Source of the DNA: FEN-680 sp036781505
GTDB taxonomy: Bacteria; Actinomycetota; Geothermincolia; Fen-727; Anoxymicrobiaceae
NCBI GenBank assembly: GCA_036781505.1
Contig: DAIQAV010000107.1
Span: 1-8,440 of the forward strand
DNA: 8,440 bases
Reading direction: 5' to 3'
Shown here: in pieces, positions 1 through 5,727 of the stretch
How the letters are laid out: the number at the start of each line of letters is the position of its first letter
How positions within the stretch are numbered: the stretch's first letter is position 1
Program-made: the position numbers and the translations under genes
Notes under the pieces: generated by a model
What the model was told of the DNA's origin: nothing
What the model saw: the letters and a program-made list of their open reading frames with translations, nothing else
Databases searched by the model: none

Positions 1-1
1 G

Positions 2-454
2 TTCACCAGAAAGGACGACCGCATGTCGTCGTTCCTGGGGATCGGCGTCGGCTGCCTGGTGGGCCTGACCGCTATCTTCACCAAGATGGCCTGGACCGAC
101 ATCGGAAACCGCTGGGGAGAGTTCCGGGTCGCCGGCTTCCTCTTCTCGGCATTCTTCTGGCTGGCCATAGCCACGACGCTCGTCTCGCTGGTGTTGTTCC
201 AGGTCGCCCTGCAGCGCGGATCGGCCATCGTGGTCGTTCCGCTGGTGACCGGCTTCAGCAACCTCATCCCCATCGTGGTCGGGTTCATCGCCTTCCGCGA
301 GCCTTTCCCCCAGGGCACTGTCATGATCTTCCTGAGGATGGGCTCTATACTCCTCATCATCGGGGGAGCGGTGCTCCTGTCGCTCCGAAGACCCGACGGG
401 GAGAACACGACCGTCTACCAGGGAGAGCCGCAGCAAACCGAGGCCTTCGTCTAG
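2..454 (+). CDS. EamA/DMT-type membrane transporter, C-terminal half (5' end outside the window)
   Basis: The frame is open from base 2 to the TAG at 452-454, so the gene probably starts upstream. The visible part is a four-helix hydrophobic protein. Numbered from the ATG at 23, helices are at about 4-20, 36-60, 67-92 and 100-121, followed by a polar tail of about 22 residues. The stretch ALQRGSAIVVVPL, then SNLIPIVVGFIAFREP (62-94), matches the pattern near the end of each half of drug/metabolite transporters (pro-rich helix, then a Glu ending the next). A Gly-rich first helix followed by TK resembles the start of the second half of ten-helix DMT proteins. The substrate cannot be inferred. 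Alternative: AAGGA at 11-15 lies seven bases before the ATG at 23, a good Shine-Dalgarno, so a free-standing 143-residue half-transporter starting there is possible. I favour the truncated full-length reading. Confidence 0.75.
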   Translation, partial: FTRKDDRMSSFLGIGVGCLVGLTAIFTKMAWTDIGNRWGEFRVAGFLFSAFFWLAIATTLVSLVLFQVALQRGSAIVVVPLVTGFSNLIPIVVGFIAFREPFPQGTVMIFLRMGSILLIIGGAVLLSLRRPDGENTTVYQGEPQQTEAFV

Positions 455-553
455 GCTGATACGGGTCCGTGCCCTGCCGGCCGCGGCCTTCAGGAGCGTC
501 CTAGTGCTCTCTGAGGGCTATTGTTAGAATTATCGTAATCGGATCGGAGTGAC
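455..553 (+). promoter_or_regulatory. Intergenic region: weak terminator-like hairpin, then probable promoter of the HAD gene
   Basis: This 99-base gap holds a perfect 10-base palindrome GGCCGCGGCC (479-488) and an imperfect hairpin (502-509 with 513-520, one mismatch and one G-U pair). The hairpin is followed by TTGTTAGAATT, which could be a weak terminator of the transporter gene. The first A/T-rich patch is here: TAGAAT at 525-530 is a good -10 box. No convincing -35 sits 16-18 bases upstream. Transcription from it would begin near 537, leaving a leader of about 17 bases with GGAG (546-549) before the ATG at 554. Promoter assignment is by eye only. Confidence 0.35.
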
Positions 554-1342
554 ATGGACAAGGAGACCGCTTTGAAAAACGTAATTGCATTCTTCGACCT
601 CGACCACACCCTGCTCGATGGGGCGAACGGCACCATCTACGCGGTGCAGATGGTCCGCGAGAAGTTGATGGAGCAGCGCGTGCTCCTGCTGGTGGCCTGG
701 TATTCCATACTCTACAAGCTCAACCGCCTGCCGCGGGAGGCGGTCTACAAGAAGGTCCTCGACGAGATGGGCAAATACACAGTGCTCCGCATGATCGAGA
801 TGATGGACATCGGCTTCGAGCGCTACATCGTTCCGCGCCTGTACCAGGGCGGAGTCGATATCGTCCGTGAGCACCACGAGAAGGGCCACACCACCGTCAT
901 CGCGACAGCGGCCGGCGAGTACATCGCCGAGCGAGTCAGGGCGCAGCTCGGGGCGGACGAGTTCATCGCCACCTCCACTCCCATCAAGGGCGACCATATG
1001 ACCAGCGAGGTCACCGACCTCCCGATGGCGTTCATGGAGGGGAAGCTGAATATGGCAGCCAGCTTCTGCGAAGAGCGCGGCGTCGACCTCGCCGACTGCT
1101 GGTTCTACTCGGACAGCGCGAGCGACCTGCCGCTGCTCGAGGCCGTCGGTCACCCGGTCATGGTCAACCCCCAGCTCAAGCTGCGCCTGGCAGTGAGGGG
1201 CAGGGGATGGCCGGTAATGAAGTTCGACGAGTACGCGGTCTTCGACCGGATCGAGCGTCCGCGTAGCGTCACGACCGAGGAGATGAACCAGTTCATGGCC
1301 GTATACGAAACATCGCTCGCCGAAGGGCCGCGGACCGCGTAG
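554..1342 (+). CDS. HAD-IB family hydrolase (SerB-like phosphatase family)
   Basis: A 262-residue soluble protein with all four haloacid-dehalogenase motifs. Motif I is FFDLDHTLLDG (nucleophile Asp15, acid/base Asp17), motif II is Thr118 in VIATAA, motif III is Lys164 in MEGKLNM, and motif IV is YSDSASDLPLLE with Asp187 and Asp191. The following VGHPVMVNP and GWPVMKFD are typical of the HAD-IB 'hyp1' group (TIGR01490 type), related to phosphoserine phosphatase and to CicA-like proteins. The helical cap lies between motifs I and II (about 25-110). The expected reaction is Mg-dependent hydrolysis of a phosphate monoester in the cytoplasm. The substrate is not predictable: members have been linked to phosphoserine, lysophospholipid and other phosphates. 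The start is supported by GGAG (546-549) four bases before the ATG and by motif I beginning normally near residue 13. It stands alone, with no co-directional partner close by. Confidence 0.9.
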   Translation: MDKETALKNVIAFFDLDHTLLDGANGTIYAVQMVREKLMEQRVLLLVAWYSILYKLNRLPREAVYKKVLDEMGKYTVLRMIEMMDIGFERYIVPRLYQGGVDIVREHHEKGHTTVIATAAGEYIAERVRAQLGADEFIATSTPIKGDHMTSEVTDLPMAFMEGKLNMAASFCEERGVDLADCWFYSDSASDLPLLEAVGHPVMVNPQLKLRLAVRGRGWPVMKFDEYAVFDRIERPRSVTTEEMNQFMAVYETSLAEGPRTA

Positions 1343-1495
1343 AAAAAGCGTGACGCTGCATTCAAAGCGTTCTTGTCGCTTCGCTCCGGCCGGTGAGCCT
1401 GAGAATGCATGAAGGTGCCTGTCCCTCTATGCGTTTTACGCTAAACGAAAAGGGCGGGCACCGGCCCGCCCCTCTCGAGTTAGCGCGGTATCTTT
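1343..1495. other. Convergent intergenic region
   Basis: This 153-base gap separates the HAD gene (+) from the thiolase operon (-). It contains the minus-strand terminator hairpin (listed separately), a short AAGGTGCCTGTCCCT stretch at 1412-1426 (see findings), and small weak inverted repeats (AAGCG 1365-1369 with CGCTT 1377-1381; CGTTT 1432-1436 with AAACG 1443-1447). No convincing coding frame or RNA gene is visible. Confidence 0.5.
1441..1471 (-). terminator. Rho-independent terminator of the thiolase/DUF35 operon
   Basis: A perfect 8-base stem, GGGCGGGC (1452-1459) and GCCCGCCC (1464-1471), closes a four-base loop ACCG (1460-1463). Read on the minus strand, the hairpin is followed by TTTTCGTTTAG (1451-1441), a usable U-tract. 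It begins 25 bases past the stop codon of the last operon gene. On the plus strand the hairpin is followed by CTCTCGAG with no T-run, so it should not efficiently end transcripts of the HAD gene. Confidence 0.8.
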
Positions 1496-1954
1496 CTAGA
1501 TCGGCTCGAACCTGTCTATGTCCGCCAGGCTTCCGGCCGGCTCGTCCACCCAGATCGCTTTGACCCTCATGCCGATACTGGCGTCCTGCCAGTCCATGCC
1601 GCTGATGGTGCCAATGATCCACGTGTCCGCACCATCCAGCTTGATCATCGCGGTCAGCCGGAACTCCTCCAGCGGGTTGCCCCTCACATCGGCCATCTCC
1701 ACCGCGTAGCTCATCACCACGCCCGTCTCACCGATCTCGACCACTTCGTCGATATCGATGTAGCACTTGCGGCAGAAAGTCGGGCCGGGGACGTAGACCG
1801 TCTCGCACTGCGGGCACTTGATGCCGCGGATCTTCTTCTCCTTCATGCTGTCCACGAGCAGCTTCATCCCGGCGCCGTTGACGAGGTAGTTGTACGTGGA
1901 GATGTCCCACGTTCCCTGTACCTCTCGGGTCTCCTCACCCATCTCGAATGTCAT
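1496..1954 (-). CDS. Zn-ribbon / OB-fold (DUF35-type) protein, thiolase partner; last gene of operon
   Basis: A 152-residue protein with an N-terminal helical stretch, then a rubredoxin-like zinc ribbon with all four ligands (Cys47, Cys50, Cys61, Cys64: KCPQC...CRKC). A beta-rich OB-fold domain follows (about 70-150), ending in the family-typical 'VGMRVKAxW' pattern (IGMRVKAIW, 128-135). DUF35 proteins of this type bind thiolase-fold partners and help hold the CoA ester, as in ChsH2 with Ltp2, BbsA with BbsB, and archaeal thiolase/HMG-CoA synthase complexes. Its neighbour 18 bases upstream is such a thiolase. A longer reading from a GTG at 1963 exists, but that GTG overlaps the AGGAGG Shine-Dalgarno itself. 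The ATG at 1954 sits eight bases after AGGAGG and is the better start. The role is accessory to catalysis; the substrate is unknown. Confidence 0.88.
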   Translation of the reverse strand: MTFEMGEETREVQGTWDISTYNYLVNGAGMKLLVDSMKEKKIRGIKCPQCETVYVPGPTFCRKCYIDIDEVVEIGETGVVMSYAVEMADVRGNPLEEFRLTAMIKLDGADTWIIGTISGMDWQDASIGMRVKAIWVDEPAGSLADIDRFEPI

Positions 1955-1962
1955 CCTGTCCA

Positions 1963-1968
1963 CCTCCT
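1963..1968 (-). promoter_or_regulatory. Shine-Dalgarno that decides the start of the 1496-1954 gene
   Basis: AGGAGG on the minus strand, eight bases upstream of the ATG at 1954. Because it overlaps the alternative GTG at 1963, that GTG cannot be served by it. The shorter start is therefore preferred. Confidence 0.75.
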
Positions 1969-1972
1969 GGCC

Positions 1973-3205
1973 CTAGCCGTGGCGCGGCTCGTCGCCGAGC
2001 ACAGTAACTGTCACGTACTGGAACATGCCGCCCCAACCGTGGGAGACGGCGTTCTTGATCTTCTTGGGTATCTGGTGGCCGCCCTCGATCTTGCGCATGA
2101 TCTGCAGCGCGGCTTCGGCCGGCCTGTTCATCGCGGACGCCCCGATCGCGTTGGTAGAGAAGACGCCGCCGCTCGCGTTGGTGGGGAGCTCGCCATCGAT
2201 GTTGAGCGCTCCCGCGTCGAGCATCTTGTGCGCCTCGCCTTGCTTGCACAGCCCCAGCTTCTCCAGCCACATCAGGGACTGGTGCGCGAAGCCGTTGTAC
2301 AGCTCGGCCATGTCGATCTCCTTGGAGGGGTCCTTGATCCCCGCCATGGCGTAGGCCTTCGCCGATGCCATCTTCGCCGGCTCCTGCTCGGCCGGGTCGG
2401 TGATCTGCCCCTCGATGAAGTTTCCGGTCGCAGGGTCGGAGGTCGCGCATCCGACGCCGTTGATCCAGGCGACAGAGTCGGCGAGCTTCTCGACCATTTC
2501 CTCGGAGGCCACTATTGCCACCGTCGCTCCGTCACTGGTGGGGCAAGTGTGCCCGAACCGCAGCGGCCAGGAGATGAACGGCGTCGCCTGGATGTCCGCC
2601 ACACTGGTCTTCTTGCGCAGGTGCGCATAGGGGTTGAGCGCCGCGTTCGAGCGCTCCAGCGCGGCCATCTTGTCGATGTGCTCGGGGTCCGCACCGGAGT
2701 GGTGCAGGTAGCTCATGGCCTGGTACGCGGCCGCGCCGGTCGAACCGCCGCCCATCGCGCCCATGCCCTTGCCGCCGAACAGGTCCATGCCGTGCTGCAC
2801 CATGACCATGGCCTCGGGCATCACTATGCCTGAGAGCCCGACCTGTGAGTCGCCTTCGGACTGCTTCTCCCAGGTGATGGCCATCACCACGTCGTGAAGA
2901 CCGCTGGCCACGTGGTAGTAGGCCGAGTGGAGAGTCGACATGCCTGTCGTCCCTCCGGTCGCGATGCGCATGTACGGCTTGTCCAGCGCGCGCATGTGGT
3001 CCGCCGCCCAGAGGTGCGGCATGTTGACACCTTCGAAGGTCTGCATGTTCCCGAAGGTTATGGCGTCGATGTCATCCGGGGTCAGCTTGGTGTTGCGGAA
3101 GGCGGCGTCGACCGCCTCGCTTATCATCTCGGGTATGTTCACGTCCTTGCGCTTGCTGACGAAGACCGGCGTGTACCCGACACCGATTATTCCAACGTTT
3201 CTCAT
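1973..3205 (-). CDS. Thiolase-like protein (SCP-2/DUF35-associated branch), catalytic Cys not seen
   Basis: A 410-residue thiolase-fold protein. N-terminal IIGVGYTPV (6-14) is the first strand. ALNPYA (189-194), PLRFGHTCPTSDGA (214-227), IDMAELYNGFAHQ (297-309) and TNASGGVFSTNAIGAS (342-357) are landmarks of SCP-2-like thiolases. By manual alignment, the nucleophilic Cys of the C-x-S/T-G motif is Gly85 (IATGGTTG, 81-88), the His of the HDxF-like motif is Tyr303, and the GHP His is Asn352. Ordinary Claisen chemistry therefore looks unlikely as written. The protein may act as a retro-aldolase or in a repurposed active site like Ltp2, or may need its partner. A 45-residue upstream extension of the frame is rejected. 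AGGAGG at 3218-3213 is seven bases from the ATG at 3205 but only one from the ATG at 3211. It follows the other thiolase by two bases and is probably translationally coupled. Confidence 0.85.
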   Translation of the reverse strand: MRNVGIIGVGYTPVFVSKRKDVNIPEMISEAVDAAFRNTKLTPDDIDAITFGNMQTFEGVNMPHLWAADHMRALDKPYMRIATGGTTGMSTLHSAYYHVASGLHDVVMAITWEKQSEGDSQVGLSGIVMPEAMVMVQHGMDLFGGKGMGAMGGGSTGAAAYQAMSYLHHSGADPEHIDKMAALERSNAALNPYAHLRKKTSVADIQATPFISWPLRFGHTCPTSDGATVAIVASEEMVEKLADSVAWINGVGCATSDPATGNFIEGQITDPAEQEPAKMASAKAYAMAGIKDPSKEIDMAELYNGFAHQSLMWLEKLGLCKQGEAHKMLDAGALNIDGELPTNASGGVFSTNAIGASAMNRPAEAALQIMRKIEGGHQIPKKIKNAVSHGWGGMFQYVTVTVLGDEPRHG

Positions 3206-3207
3206 TA

Positions 3208-4362
3208 TCATCCCTCCTCGGTGCTCAGGACCATGACGGCGTTGTGCTGCGCGCAGAAACCGTCCTGGCCGTGGGCCAGAGCCGTCTTTGCGCCGGACAC
3301 TTGCGCCTCGCCCGCTTCGCCCTTCAACTGGCGCACGCACTCGGCCACCCTCACCAGCCCGTTGGCGGTGAACACGTAGGCGCCGAGCCCGCCGCCCGAT
3401 GGACAGACAGGCATCGAGCCGCCCAGGTCGGCCAGGCCTTCGCCTGCCACCTTGCCGGCGCTGCCTTCTTCGAACAGCCCCAGCGCCTCGCTGATGATCG
3501 GCTCCTGGTGGGCGAACTTCGCGCTCACCTCGGCCACGTCGATCTGCTTGGCGGGATCGGAGATCCCGGCCAGCTTGTAGGCCCTCTCACCGGCCATCCT
3601 TGCGGACTTCGATGTCGCCAGATCGCGCTCCCCTATGTAGTAGGTGTCCACCGAGTTGCCCATGCCCTTGATCCAGACGGGCTTGTCCGTGAGCTCTTTG
3701 GCCCGGTCGCCCGAGGCCAGGATCATCGCGCAGGCGCCGTCCGTGAACGGGTAGCAGGAGAGCTCGTGGAGCGGCTCGTAGAGGTAGTCGCTGGCCAGCA
3801 CGTCGCCGGCGGTCGCGTCCGCCTTGGACCTGACGGCGTACGGGTTCAGGGCCGCGTTGCGCAGGAGCCTCGCGGCTATCTCGTTGAATTCGTCCTCCTC
3901 GACGCCGTACTTGGCCATGTAGGCCTTCGCCTGAAGCGCCGCGGTCGACAGTTCGTTGAGGATCCCCAGCTGCCTGTCGTAAGTCGGGTTCAGCTGGTAG
4001 TCCATCACCAGGTAGGGGCGGAACGTCGAGGAGCCGGCGCTGTTGCCCACCACCAGGGCTGTGTCGTAGTTGCCCGAGAGCAGCCGCATCGTCGTGTACT
4101 GCGCGGCCCACATGCCGTCCGCCTCCACGTGCGTCTCGTCCTTCATGTAGGCGCCGCAGGGCGTGTCCTCGAACACGTTCGCAATCGTGTGCCCGACCTC
4201 GAAATCGTTGGAGTTGAGCACGAACCCGTCGATGTCGTGCCTGGTGATCCCCACCTTGTCAAAAAGGCCCTTCACCAGGTCGAACAGCATCCTCTCGCGC
4301 GGGATGTCGATCGAGTCGGTCATCACCTGGGCCTGTGCAACTATCGCTATATCTCTCTGCAT
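3208..4362 (-). CDS. Thiolase-like protein, strongly divergent active site (possible non-catalytic or aldolase subunit)
   Basis: A 384-residue paralogue of the next gene, of the usual SCP-2-like length. Shared landmarks are RNAALNPYA (168-176), PLHELSCYPFTDGA (197-210), the IDVAEVSAKFAHQ block (274-286), and a C-terminal QLKGEAGEAQVSGAKTAL run typical of lipid-transfer-type thiolases (345-362). By eye the catalytic positions are all changed: Glu80 replaces the nucleophilic Cys in VEADGMWAA, Ser280 replaces the HDxF His, Cys320 sits where the VNPSGG Asn is expected, and AYV (328-330) replaces GHP, putting Tyr at the His position. This is compatible either with a structural partner of the other thiolase-like subunit or with retro-aldol chemistry as proposed for Ltp2. 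The ATG at 4362 is preceded by GGGGGTGA, 12 bases after the stop of the first DUF35 gene. Alternative name: acetyl-CoA acetyltransferase-like protein; that activity is doubtful. Confidence 0.83.
   Translation of the reverse strand: MQRDIAIVAQAQVMTDSIDIPRERMLFDLVKGLFDKVGITRHDIDGFVLNSNDFEVGHTIANVFEDTPCGAYMKDETHVEADGMWAAQYTTMRLLSGNYDTALVVGNSAGSSTFRPYLVMDYQLNPTYDRQLGILNELSTAALQAKAYMAKYGVEEDEFNEIAARLLRNAALNPYAVRSKADATAGDVLASDYLYEPLHELSCYPFTDGACAMILASGDRAKELTDKPVWIKGMGNSVDTYYIGERDLATSKSARMAGERAYKLAGISDPAKQIDVAEVSAKFAHQEPIISEALGLFEEGSAGKVAGEGLADLGGSMPVCPSGGGLGAYVFTANGLVRVAECVRQLKGEAGEAQVSGAKTALAHGQDGFCAQHNAVMVLSTEEG
3213..3218 (-). promoter_or_regulatory. Shine-Dalgarno that decides the start of the 1973-3205 gene
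   Basis: AGGAGG on the minus strand, inside the last codons of the upstream thiolase-like gene. Two ATGs follow. The one at 3211 would make an ATGA overlap with the upstream stop but leaves a one-base spacer. The one at 3205 leaves seven bases and begins directly at the conserved RNVGIIGVG strand. Confidence 0.7.
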
Positions 4363-4374
4363 GTCGTCACCCCC

Positions 4375-4839
4375 CTAACCCGCCGGCTCGAAATGGCTCA
4401 GGTCCTCGAGGCTGTCCTCGGCCGGGTCCTTGAAGACCGCCTTGACCCGCATGCCGACCTCGACGTCTACCGGGCTGATGCCCTGGACCATGGCCGGCAG
4501 CAACGAGGTAGCCCCGTCGAGCTTCACCAGCGCGACGACAAACTCCGTGTCGGCCTTCTCCACCACGCCCTTGTTGAGGTTGACGTGTGAGACCGTGAAG
4601 TTCTCGATGGTTCCCTCGGGTCCGATCTCGACCCACTCGTTCATGATCTCGTTGCACCTGCCGCAGTACTTCCTGGGCGGAACGACCACGCTCGCGTCGC
4701 CGGGGCACTTGACCCCCATGATCTTCTTCTGCCCCAGGCCTTTGATGTACCGCTCGACGTACTGACCTACGCGGTAGTTGTACGTGAAATCGAGCGGGAC
4801 GACCGCGTTGGCGACAATCCTTTCCTGCTGCGCCGACAT
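4375..4839 (-). CDS. Zn-ribbon / OB-fold (DUF35-type) protein, first gene of the thiolase operon; one zinc ligand changed
   Basis: A 154-residue protein, clearly a homologue of the last operon gene. It has an N-terminal segment (YNYRVGQYVERYIKGLGQKK, 20-39), a zinc-ribbon region, then an OB-fold (about 70-150) with VGMRVKAVF. The ribbon reads KCPGD...YCGRC: Cys45, Cys59 and Cys62 are present, but the second ligand position is Asp48 instead of Cys. Zinc could be held by Cys3Asp, or the ribbon may be degenerate. The expected role is to bind one of the two thiolase-like proteins and contribute to the CoA-ester site. The ATG at 4839 has an excellent GGAGGTGA (4851-4844) seven bases upstream. It leads the operon and diverges from phoB. 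Confidence 0.87.
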   Translation of the reverse strand: MSAQQERIVANAVVPLDFTYNYRVGQYVERYIKGLGQKKIMGVKCPGDASVVVPPRKYCGRCNEIMNEWVEIGPEGTIENFTVSHVNLNKGVVEKADTEFVVALVKLDGATSLLPAMVQGISPVDVEVGMRVKAVFKDPAEDSLEDLSHFEPAG

Positions 4840-4843
4840 TGCC

Positions 4844-4851
4844 TCACCTCC
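4844..4851 (-). promoter_or_regulatory. Strong Shine-Dalgarno of the first operon gene
   Basis: GGAGGTGA on the minus strand, with a seven-base spacer from GGAGG to the ATG at 4839. It shows that this operon uses leadered translation, unlike the phoB and pstS genes next door. Confidence 0.75.
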
Positions 4852-4876
4852 ACCGTTGGACTCCCAGTGCTTAACA

Positions 4877-4912
4877 CTTTGACCACCAAGGCTATACTGT
4901 TAGCCGTCAAAG
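4877..4912. repeat. Composite inverted repeat, candidate operator
   Basis: Outer arms CTTTGAC (4877-4883) and GTCAAAG (4906-4912) are perfect 7-base complements. Inner arms GGCTA (4890-4894) and TAGCC (4901-4905) flank TACTGT. The right arms are contiguous (12 bases); the left arms are separated by CACCAA. The position fits an operator for the divergent thiolase operon, for example for a TetR-type acyl-CoA-responsive regulator. No such regulator is in the window, so this is inference. Confidence 0.45.
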
Positions 4913-5013
4913 CCAGTAGATTCTATAACCGGCGCGCATCCGTGTAAATGGGGGCTGGCTCGGCTTGCCTTCAGCGGCCCGGCGCCAGGCCCCCCGGAAG
5001 GGGCCACTTCCGC

Positions 5014-5019
5014 TATCAT
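5014..5019 (+). promoter_or_regulatory. phoB -10 box, leaderless start
   Basis: TATCAT (TANNNT) ends six bases before the ATG at 5026. Transcription would start at or next to the A of the ATG. No Shine-Dalgarno precedes the ATG, and no -35 is obvious at the right spacing. Upstream is a perfect GGCCCC/GGGGCC inverted repeat (4988-4993, 5000-5005). Confidence 0.55.
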
Positions 5020-5025
5020 AGAGCC

Positions 5026-5727
5026 ATGAAAAAGATACTCATCATCGAGGACGAGGTGCCCCTCGCCGAGGCCCTGAAGTACACGCTGGGCAAGGAAGGC
5101 TACGGCGTCGACGTCGCCCACGACGGCGCGGCGGGGCTGGAGATGTTCCGGCGCGACGGCGCCGACCTGCTGATCCTCGACCTGATGCTGCCCTCGCTGG
5201 ACGGGCTGGAGATCTGCAGGCGCGTCCGGGCGGCCTCATCGGTGCCGATAATCATGGTCACCGCCAAGGACTCTGAGATGGACGAGATCGTCGGCCTCGA
5301 GATAGGCGCGGACGACTACGTGACCAAGCCCTTCAACATGAGGACGCTGATCACCAGGGTCAAAGCCGTTCTTCGCCGCCAGGAGAAGCCCGAGGCGCAC
5401 GTCAGCGAATCGCTCTCCTGCGGGGACATCGTGATGGACAATGGCCGCCACGAGGTCACCGTGCGCGGCGGGCCGGTACAGCTGACGCCGACCGAGTACA
5501 ACCTGCTGGAGCTGCTGATGAAGAGGCCGGGCAAGGTCGTATCCCGCCATCAGATACTCGATGGCGTCTGGGGGGACTACTACGGGTCCGGCAAGACGTT
5601 GGACGTGCACGTTCGGCACCTGAGGGAGAAGATCGAGGAGGACCCGGCAAGACCGGAGCGCCTCCTGACCGTCCGCGGGGCGGGCTACAAACTTGCCGCA
5701 CCCGAAGGCGGTGGGCCGGTTGCGTAG
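5026..5727 (+). CDS. phoB: PhoB/PhoP/RegX3-type response regulator (OmpR family)
   Basis: A 233-residue two-domain regulator. The receiver domain (1-120) has the acidic pocket Glu8-Asp9, phospho-acceptor Asp52 in LILDLMLPSLDG, switch Thr79 in VTAKD, and Lys101 in VTKPF. The C-terminal winged helix (about 128-225) has LTPTEYNLLELL, the recognition-helix region TLDVHVRHLREKI, and the wing VRGAGYKL. It is phosphorylated by the kinase encoded next and is expected to bind direct repeats such as those before pstS, activating phosphate uptake. An upstream ATG at 4948 would add 26 Pro/Arg/Gly-rich residues. The start at 5026 is chosen because MKKILIIEDE is the canonical beginning and a -10 box lies six bases before it. 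Orthologue naming (PhoB, PhoP or RegX3) is uncertain; the Pho role comes from the pstS/pstC context. Confidence 0.93.
   Translation: MKKILIIEDEVPLAEALKYTLGKEGYGVDVAHDGAAGLEMFRRDGADLLILDLMLPSLDGLEICRRVRAASSVPIIMVTAKDSEMDEIVGLEIGADDYVTKPFNMRTLITRVKAVLRRQEKPEAHVSESLSCGDIVMDNGRHEVTVRGGPVQLTPTEYNLLELLMKRPGKVVSRHQILDGVWGDYYGSGKTLDVHVRHLREKIEEDPARPERLLTVRGAGYKLAAPEGGGPVA

Larger units (their letters stand above)
4840..5025. promoter_or_regulatory. Divergent intergenic region between the thiolase operon and phoB
   Basis: This 186-base region must carry promoters for both directions. It contains the operon's Shine-Dalgarno, a composite inverted repeat (4877-4912), an A/T-rich patch (4916-4930), a GC hairpin (4988-5005) and the phoB -10 box (5014-5019). 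A plus-strand promoter-like pair, TTAACA (4871-4876) and TATACT (4893-4898) with a 16-base spacer, overlaps the inverted repeat. A weak minus-strand pair is TTTACA (4948-4943) with TATAGA (4927-4922) at 15 bases. No Pho box with 11-base periodicity was seen here, so phoB autoregulation is not evident. Confidence 0.45.

Noticed and set aside
479..488. 10-base palindrome GGCCGCGGCC as an operator or terminator
   Set aside because: Such a GC palindrome is easily found by chance in GC-rich DNA. It has no loop and no T-run directly after it.
1979..2833. 284-codon plus-strand frame opposite the first-listed thiolase
   Set aside because: It is antisense to a gene with conserved thiolase landmarks. 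Its composition is the typical GC-rich shadow pattern.
3206..3340. 45-residue N-terminal extension of the second thiolase
   Set aside because: The extension overlaps the upstream thiolase gene, is Arg/Gly-rich, and ignores the AGGAGG seven bases before the ATG at 3205.
3244..4590. 448-codon open frame on the plus strand across the second thiolase and first DUF35 genes
   Set aside because: It is antisense to two genes with clear homology and Shine-Dalgarno sites. Its product is His/Val/Arg/Leu-rich with no recognisable domain, as expected for the complementary frame of GC-rich coding DNA.
4948..5025. 26-residue N-terminal extension of PhoB from the ATG at 4948
   Set aside because: Receiver domains begin at MKKILIIEDE. 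The extension is Pro/Arg/Gly-rich, crosses the GC hairpin and the -10 box, and has no good ribosome site.
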